Source: Bolinopsis microptera (Eukaryota; Ctenophora; Tentaculata; Lobata; Bolinopsidae). Taken from it: DNA of 64,000 bases. Made by a program: the position numbers and the translations under genes. Below the pieces are notes generated by a model. The model saw only the letters and a list, made by a program, of their open reading frames with translations, had not been told where the DNA came from and made no database searches. Every line of letters starts with the position of its first letter. Within the stretch, counting starts at the first letter, position 1. Positions 26,201 to 64,000 of this stretch are shown here, piece after piece. The DNA is taken from positions 5,587,908 through 5,651,907 of the forward strand of contig NC_087082.1 in assembly GCF_026151205.1 (NCBI RefSeq), in the 5' to 3' direction.

Positions 26201-29200
26201 TATTATAAACTTATGGAAGCTACAGAACCCTAAATTGCTTACTTTTCGAGTTATTTGGAGAAATGTGCACAAATAGAGCAAAATTGGTTTTATCAGCCAT
26301 TTTTGCCTCCCGTCTATGTTAGATAACGCGCATGCATATGCGGCTTCGTTTAGCTATTTTGATGTCTCTAAGACCTTCAGAAGCAAGGGATAAGGGGTCA
26401 GTTACGTTATTGGGTCAATATGGGCGTGGCCCTCTGGGTTTTGCCCAAGGTAAAAAAATGTCTCAACCGAAATCGTTTATTATACCTTTGGGAAGTTCTG
26501 TGCAGCAAAGTTTCGTGGGTATACTGAATAATTTGCAGGCACATGTCCATAATGTCTGGACTAAGAATCTTTCACAGTCATGACATAATGTATGCATTAT
26601 AGCATGAATAGTGAGGGGAAAGTGGCCCATTCCGAAGGATTTCGAATGTTCACCACGGATTTCTCACGGATATGGTAGTTAGGACCCTACGAACATAAGT
26701 AGACTTGGTTTGCCAATTTTGGTATCTCACGGAAACACAACTTTTACCACTTTTACCACCTTTGTACCACCTTTTGGTTTCCAAATAATCTTTTGTGTGA
26801 ACATCATAGAAGGCTGCAAATTAACTAGAATTTTATCTTTCAAGGAAGTAAACTTTTGTTTAAAAAGTTTTTACATCGGACAAATCAGCTAATTGGATAA
26901 TTACCAATTTTGTTAATCACCAAAAAAAAGTGAAATTTTTTATTGGCTTAAAAATGGATTTATATCGTTTGAAACACGGAGAAATGTAGTTTTTGAAATA
27001 ACTTCAAATTTTTTTCACTTAAAATTTTTTTTCGAGGACTTGAAAAAAAAGTTTGAAAATTTGAAAATATTTTTTTCCGCCAAAAGTGAAATCGATTGCC
27101 ATGAACGTGGATTAAAAATGCCTTGCAGAAAAAATTCGAAGATTTTTAGATTGAGGATACTAAATTCATCAATATTTGAAGTTGGAGTTCAGTAAATCTC
27201 GACATATTTTAGTAATTAGTAGGCTAGCGGAAAGGGCTGGACCTGAAATGAAAAGGTTAACCACACAATATAGTAGTTTCGTAAACTAATTACAATACAG
27301 CTTTATCAAATTCCACATAAAGAACAGCACAAAGGGGCACCATTTAAGATCGAACCGATTTTACTGCTGTACTATCATTTTATTGATTTCAATGATCAAA
27401 ACCTCTGTCAATCTTGCCAAATCTTACCGGGTATCTGAATGTACCGGACCTCTTATTTTACCTATATAATTAGGACCCAGATTGTGCTTGAAATGCGATG
27501 ATTTCTCACAGGGGTTTCTGTTAAACTGTGCATTTTTGTCACTCTCGCCAACTCGCAAGAGGCCTGGTTTTATAGGGGGGGGGGGGGGGGGGGGGAGAGG
27601 AGCGAGTGTTAAATATTACCTTGCTTTGAAGCGTCGTAGAGATTCAAAATAGGCTTTAAAACGTAAGCCGCATAATGCATGTTTATATAGAGTTATTGAT
27701 CAACACATTGCCTCCTAAAATCCTTACTTTCGAGAATTCGCCAAAAAACCATTTTGGGGCGTGGCGCGGAGCCGATTTTACTACTTTTGATAGGATTGTG
27801 ATAGAGTCTTTGGATAGAGTGCAAAAGAAAAACCGCAATTGGCATTTTATATATGACTACGAAAGGAAACATTATGCCTTAATGTGCTTACTTTTACAGT
27901 TATTGGCGAAAACTGATTTTCGGTTCCAGAAATCATGCAAAATAGTATGTGGCGGGTATGTAGGTACATTGAGCTATGAAGGCCTTAGCGATTTTGTAAT
28001 GAGTGCAAATTGGTGCGAATGGCATGTTTATTTACAACTTATGAAGCAACATGCACCTAAAAAGCTTACTTTTCGAGTTATTTGGAGGAAGGGGAAATGT
28101 GCACAAAATAGAGCAAAAATTTGGTTATATCAGCCATTTTTGCTCCTTTCTATGTTATAACTCGCATGCATATGGCGGCTTCGTTTAAGCCTATTTTGAT
28201 GTCTCTACGACCTTCAGAAGCAAGGTGTTCAGTTACGTTATTGGGTCAATATGTGTTTTTTCGGCGTGGCCCTCTGGGTTTTGCCCAAGGTAAAAAAATG
28301 TCTCCAACCCGAAAAATCGTTTTTATTCATACCTTTGGGAGTTCTGTGCAAAGTTTCGTGGGTATCTGAAATTTGCAGGCTCATGTCCATAAATGACTGG
28401 ACTAAGAAATCTTCACTGTCATGAACATAATGCATATATATGGCATTATTAGATGAATAGTACGGGGAAAAGTGGGCATTCCGTTGGATTCGAAATGTTC
28501 ACAAGGATTTCTCAAGGAATTTTGGTAGTTAGGGACCCCTACGAACATAATTAGACTTGTTGCCAATTTTGTATCTCAACGTAAACCCTCTATTACACTT
28601 TTTACCACCTTTGTACCACCTTTCTGGTTTTGCCAATATCTTTAGTGTGAACATAATAGAAGGCTGCCAAAATTAACTAGATGTTTATCTTATCCAGGAG
28701 TAAAACTTTTTGTATCAAAAGTTTTTACATCGGAACAATCAGCTAATTGGATAATTACCAATAGTTAATCACCAAAAAAAGTGAAAATTTTTTATTGGCT
28801 TAAAATGATTTAAAATCGTTTGAAACACGGAGAAAGAATGTAGTTTTTAGAATAAACTTCAAAAATTTTTCACTTAAAATTTTGTTTCGAGACTTGAAAA
28901 AAAAAGTTTGAAAATTTGAAAATATTTTTTTCCGCCAAAAGTGATCGAATTGCATGAAACGTGGAATAAAATGCAGCCTTGCAGAAAAAATTTCGAAGAT
29001 TTTAGATTGAGGAATACTAAAAATCATCAATATTGAAGTTGGGAGTTCAGTAATCTCGACATATTTTAGTAATTAGGAATAGCTTAGCGGAAAGGGCATG
29101 GACCTGAAAAAGGTTAACCACAACAATATTAGAGTTTCGAACTAATTACAATACAGCTTTATCAAAATTCACACATAAAGAAACAGCACAAAAGTGACCA

Positions 29201-31910
29201 TTTAAGATCGAACGATTATACCGCTGTACTTCATTTTATTGATTTCAATGATCAAAAACCTCTGTCAATCTTGCCAATCTTTACCGGTATCTGAAGTACC
29301 GGACCTCTTTTTACCTCTATAATAAGACCCAGTTGTGCAAGGAAATGCGATTTCTCACAGGGGTTTCTTTAACAACTGTGCTCTTTTTGTCACTCTCGCA
29401 ACTCGCAGAGGCCTGGTATTATGGGGGGGGGGGGGGGGGGGGTATAGGAAGCGAGTGTAAATATACCTTGCTTTGAAGGTCGTAGGAGACTTTCAAAATA
29501 GGCTAAACGAAGGCCGGGCATAGCATGTTTATATAAGAGTTAATGATCAACACATTGCCTAAAATCCTTACTTTCGAGAAATTCGCCAAAAACCATTTTG
29601 GGGCCGTGGCGCTGAGCCGATTTTACTAACTTTTGATACGAGATTGGTGATAGAGTCTTTGGATAGGAGTGCAAAAGAACCACAATTGGCATATATTTTA
29701 TATGGACTAACGACAAAAATCATATGCTTAATGTGCTTACTTACAGTTATTGGCGAAAAACTGATTTTCGCGTTCAGAAATTCATGCAAACTATGGGTAT
29801 GTGATACCATTGAGCTATGAAGGCCTTAGAGATTTTTGAATGAGTGCAAATTTGCAGAATGGGCATGTTTTTATAAAACTTATGAAGCAAACATTGCACC
29901 CTAAAATGCTTACTTTTCGAGTTATTTGGAGGAAATGTGCACAAAATAGAGCAAAATTGGTTAATCAGCCTTTTGCCTTCCTGTTCTTTGTTAATAACTC
30001 GCATGCATATGCGGCTTCGTTTTAAGCTATTTTGAAGTCTCTACGACCTTTCGAGCAAGGGGTCAGTTACGTTTTGGTCCAATATGGGCGTGCTGGCCCT
30101 CCTGGGTTTTGCCAGGTAAAAAAAATGGTTCTCACCGAAAATCGTTTATTCATACCTTTGGGAGAAAGTTCTGTGCAAAGTTTCGTGGGTATCTGAAAAT
30201 TTGCAGGCACATGTCCATAAATGGGACTGGACTAAGAATCTTCAAGTCATGACATTAATGTCATGCATTATTAGCCATGAATAGTAAGGGGAAAAGTGGC
30301 ATTCCGTTGGATTCGAATGTTCACAAGGATTTCTCAACGGAATATGGTAGTTAGGACCCTCGGAACATAATTAGGACTTGTTTGCCAATTTTTATCTCAA
30401 CGGATAACACCACTTTTACCACTTTATTACCACCTTTGTACCCCTTTTCTGGTTTTGCCAAATATCTTTAGTTGTGAACATCATAGAAGGCTGCAATTAT
30501 ACTAGAATGTTTATCTTATCAAGGAGTAAAACTATTGTATCAAAGTTTTTTTTTACATCGGACAATAGTATTGGATAATTACAATTAGTTAATCACAAAA
30601 AGTGAAAATTTTTTATTGTTAAAATGATTTATATCGTTTGATAAACGGAGAGAAGAATGTAGTTTTTTAGAAAAACTTCAAAAATTTTTCACTTAAAAAT
30701 TTTTTTCGAGACTTGAAAAAAAAAGTTTGGGAAATTTGAATATATTTTTTTTTTTACGCCAAAAAGTGATCGAATTGCATGAAACGTGGATAAAATATGC
30801 CTTCAGAAAAAATTTCGAAGATTTTAGATTGAGGAATACATCTAAAATCAATAAATATTGAAGTTGGAGTCAGTAAATCTCGACATATTTTAGTAATTAG
30901 GAATAGAATTAGCGGAAAATGGCTGGGACCTGAAAAAGGTTAACCACACAATATTTAGAGTTTGTAACTAATTACAATACAGCTTTATCAAATTCCCACA
31001 TAAAAGGAAACAGCTCAAAAGGACCATTTAAGATCGAACGATTTTTACCTGCTGTACTATCATTTGATCGATTTCAATGATCAAAACTCTGTCAATCTTG
31101 CCAATCTATACCGGGATATCTGAATGTACCGGACCTCTTTTTTACCTCTTTAATTGGCCCAGTGTGCAAGATATGCGATTTTCTAACAGGGGTTTCTTTA
31201 AACTGTGCCACTTATTTGGTCACTCTCGCAACTCGCAGAGGCCCCTGTATTATAGGGGGGGGGGGGGGGGGGGTATAGGAAAGCGAGTGTAAATATTCCT
31301 TGCTTCTGAAGGTCGTAGAGACTTCAAATTAGCTTTAACGAATGCCGCATAAGTTGTTTATATAAGAGTTATGATCAACACATTGCCTCGAAAATCCTTA
31401 CTTTTCGCGAAATTTCACCCAAAACCATTGTGGGCGTGGCGCTGAGCCGATTTTACTAAACTTTTGATAGGATTTGATAGAGTCTTTGGATAGAGGTGCA
31501 AAAGAACCGCAAGTGGCACTTTTATATATGACTACGAGAATCATAGCCTTAAAGTGCTTACTTTTACACGTTATGGCGAAAAAACTGCATTTTCGGTTCC
31601 AGAAATCATGCAAAAATATGGGTATGTATGTTACATTGAGCATATGCAGGCCTTAGAGATTTTTGAATGAGTGCAAATTGTGCAGAAATGGCATGGTTCT
31701 ATAATACAACTTATGAAGCAAACATGCACCCTAATATGCACTTACTTTTCGGAGTTATTTGGAGGAATGTTGCACAAACTAGAGCAAATTGGTTTATATC
31801 AGCTTTTTGCTCCCGTTCTATGTTAATAACTCGCAGCATATGCGGCTTCGTTTAAGCCTATTTTGAAGTCTCTACGACCTTCAAGAAGCAAGGGGTCAGT
31901 TACGTTATTG
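11290..31910. repeat. macrosatellite: about 11 tandem units of about 1.83 kb
   Basis: The same sequence recurs eleven times, marked by a G run after CCTGGTATTATA near 12912, 14739, 16566, 18412, 20276, 22100, 23917, 25744, 27577, 29424 and 31255 (spacings about 1820-1865). The array starts in mid-unit at TTTTGGGCGTGGCGCTG and ends at GTCAGTTACGTTATTG. Copies differ mainly by scattered 1-3 base indels, often in homopolymers, a pattern more like raw read error than divergence. No unit has a long open frame; the 60-160 codon frames differ from copy to copy and are artefacts. Copy number should be treated as approximate. Confidence 0.95.
14791..15376. repeat. inverted repeat and sub-repeats inside one macrosatellite unit (representative)
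   Basis: Within the unit, CCTTGCTT..GAAGG..GTCGTAGAGACTT and following bases (about 14791-14850) are mirrored by the block containing GCATATGCGGCTTCG..TTAAGCC (about 15316-15376). The arms are about 60-75 bases with a loop of about 465 bases. The loop holds three degenerate repeats of about 165 bases, each with TTTATAT...AAA.TGCTTACTTTT..GAG or the like (near 14851, 15009 and 15182). The same arrangement recurs in the other units. Confidence 0.75.
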
Positions 31911-34569
31911 TGCAGTTGCAAGAATTATGTCCAATTTACGTTTTAGCAACGCAGTGGACATTGAAAACTACACACTATAGTATATTAATATACAATATAT
32001 ATATTATATTTGACCAAAACTCATAATTGGGTAGAGTGGACCGCTGCCAGTATCTCTCTTTCCCAAACAAAAGTAAATGATATTATTATTAATTTGAATG
32101 ACTGTCTGCAAATGCAAAATGATACCGAAAATATAAAATGATAAAATCGGTCGCTCGCTTTTCCCATTCATTCACCATTCACGGCTTACGAATTGTAAAA
32201 ATGATAAAATGTTCGTTGCTAGCACTGTGATACTGATAGTTATAACATATAATAGTTATAATACTACTAGGCTGTGGCAACCGACAAAATGAAAAATTGC
32301 TCGATATCAGGTATTTTGCGCGACAAGAATGATATGACCCTGTTTTCAATCAACTGTTGACTAATTATGATATTAGAAATCGCCTGAGTAGCACTAGCAG
32401 CGACCGTTACTGGGCGGCGCTCAGCCTGTCATTCCGCCGAATCTTTATGTTTATGAACATTATAGCCTGGGGACGGGGTCCCCAGGTAACACTAACAGCG
32501 ACCGTTACCTCAATCTTTTACTGAAAATTCAATACAATTAATAATATAAGGGATCATCACCCTGATACGACGAAATCAAAAATCTGCTAATCGATGTAAT
32601 ATTATGAGTATAACCTGGGGGCCCCAGGTTTTTGTGTTCTTCGCACTTAAATTCATACATAGTTTTTGCTCATGATATTTCGCTCGCAGATCAAATCACA
32701 TTTTTTACATACGAGAACAGAGACTACTACTACTGTATATACTAGTACTACTACTGATTTTACACAGTGGTCCTGGTGACCACGCCCCTACGAGCAAGAA
32801 GACAGTAATTCTGCCCATAATAATAAAAAGGGGACAGTTGCTCTACCTTGCAGTTGCAGATCGAGAACTGTAGTAAACTGCACCAGAGTAGGACCCTTAT
32901 ATAATGGCCCCTAAATAAAAGCAGCTGTCAAAATTAAACAAAGCCTATTAGTGGGACTGGGATAAACTTTGCGCCTGTCATTATTTTTAAGTCCCATGTT
33001 GTCCTAAAAGCATTTTATTATCAAATCTTTAATTTTCAGGATTGGACCCCACCTATCACTACCACAGATTCCAATAACTGTTCGCTAATCGACATTTGAC
33101 AGCCCCAATTTTCTTTGAAAGTTAAACATTTCTTTGGCTGTACCTTTTGCTCTAGCCCACTATCTTTGACAGCCCCAATTTTCTTTGATTTGACTGTCAA
33201 ACTACGATATTTCCCGTTATCCTGATAATATAATAGGCGCGCTGCTTTGTACATTTTTGATTTTATTAACTTCACTTTGATAAAAGTTTTCATTTCTTAT
33301 AATTTTATAGCTGACAACAACTATATGATTAGTACTCCGCATTCAGTAAGCTAAATGTAAGAGGTGTTACAACAAATTAAACTTCGCATTTAGTTAATAA
33401 ATTAAGAATATTGTTTTTAATACAGACTACAGATAAAGTAACACAAACATAAAATGTAGCTTTTAAAGCTATGTAATAAATTAACCTACAATAAAACCTT
33501 TTAAAAAGCGTCTTTAAAAAATAAACGTTTTGATAAAAATATAATTTCTTTCCGAAATAGAGGTCATATCTTTCTTTTAAAGCAAAGCTGCACATAGAAG
33601 TCCCGGACCCCTCCGACATAAAGTAGACGATAAATTTGTCGAATATAGATACGGTAAATTTAGATTAAAACAATGCTAGCACTAGCAGCAGTAACCTACT
33701 GTTCCGCTCGTGGCCAGCACACGAAACAGCAAACCGTACTTAACATTTGAGTGGGAGGTTTCACCTTCTTAATAGCCATATCACAAGGCTTCTTATTTAT
33801 CAATATCACATTTGTAGTTGGGTAACCATTAAAAAAAGTGCGCCATCTTTAATCTGAATGCTTCTAATTATTAGAAATAATAAGATAATGATGAGATGAT
33901 TTAGATTCTTCGCAGAAATAAAGAAATATAAATAAAAGAGGTATATTAATAATTTATAAATCATTGATAAACACTAATGCTATCTAGATATTTGTGATTA
34001 TGACTGGCTAATAATATTAGTAGTACTAATAACATTATACTCATTAGAAATTACTTCTATCAATCTGGCGACCTGTTCTACAAATGGGCGGTCTTATTTT
34101 CTTACCAATACCATGACTATGAGCCATGTAAATTGAAAACGAAACAGCAAACCTTAACATTTGTAAATTGAAAATGTTTCCGCGAGCGTAATTAATTGAT
34201 TTAAAATCGCCCAAACTTCAAAGGATAAAACGAAAATATCGTTAGGTGGCGTGATAATTGAGGATCTTGACGAATCAAATTTCATTTCTAAAAATTGAAT
34301 TGATAAGCTAGAATGCGTCTTTCCAAGAAATTAACGAAAAAATGCCAAATTTCTCATGTCAGTAGATAAAAAATAATTGCCAAATTCCAATTAACGGAGG
34401 GAAAACAGGCACCATGTTATAATTATAGTTTTATACTTAAGATATGTTAAATTCCAGGTTCTCCAACCAAAACAAATTCTACAAAATTACATAAAAAAGT
34501 ATAACCTCAAGATCCATTCCTGATCCAGACTTCGAGTCCAGATCTATGACAAACTGTAACCGGGTCATC
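31911..34569. other. intergenic stretch with short palindromes, no gene
   Basis: AT-rich sequence between the macrosatellite and the CAD stop codon. Two GC hairpins stand out: CCTGGGGACGGGGTCCCCAGG near 32465-32485 and CCTGGGGGCCCCAGG near 32615-32630. A direct repeat TTGACAGCCCCAATTTTCTT occurs near 33096 and 33166. The open frames (60-85 codons) show no known domain. Confidence 0.5.

Positions 34570-64000
<29,431 letters not shown>

Noticed and set aside
11631-31855. Many 60-160 codon frames in the macrosatellite
   Set aside because: They differ between copies because of indels and share no conserved frame.

Overview
The window is animal genomic DNA, probably from an invertebrate. Minus-strand exons of CAD, the fused pyrimidine enzyme (CPSase-DHOase-ATCase with an apparently active DHOase), have GT-AG introns rich in transposons and minisatellites, and there is a tRNA-derived SINE. 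I cannot name the species; a cnidarian, tunicate or sponge would all fit.

Layout. 77-2218: a decayed DNA transposon with terminal inverted repeats. About 3.4-9.7 kb: low-complexity sequence with C/G runs and a large imperfect palindrome (4.74-6.5 kb), which looks like unpolished long-read gap fill. 9785-10467: two phase-1 exons on the + strand encoding an Ig-like and a Sushi/CCP domain. 10886-11272: two minus-strand fragments of a valyl-tRNA synthetase. About 11290-31910: a macrosatellite of roughly eleven 1.83-kb units, ending the ValRS-like sequence abruptly. 31.9-34.5 kb: no gene found.

34570-64000 (running off the right edge): 27 CAD exons on the minus strand, from the second half of the CPSase large subunit to the ATCase stop codon. 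All reading phases agree across the 26 introns, so this copy appears intact (about 1,270 codons visible). The introns hold a TA-flanked G-tipped transposon with a SINE inside, a 4.6-kb G/C-tipped element carrying a LINE ORF1-like gene, a Penelope-like reverse transcriptase fragment, and many minisatellites. Several minisatellites abut CAD splice sites, and two are built from the exon edge plus its splice site: 51 bp x about 33 with the exon 8 acceptor, and 49 bp x about 25 with the end and donor of exon 5.

The 5.6-kb CAD intron at 56181-61764 also contains, on the opposite strand, a cluster of three small related single-pass membrane proteins that I do not recognise. They share a juxtamembrane [LR]-x-[IV]CP motif and a YTD...TGEI-type tail, and pairs of them share upstream DNA elements. 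This family and the splice-site-derived minisatellites are the most promising novelties. Boundaries come from reading splice sites by eye; no database search was possible.
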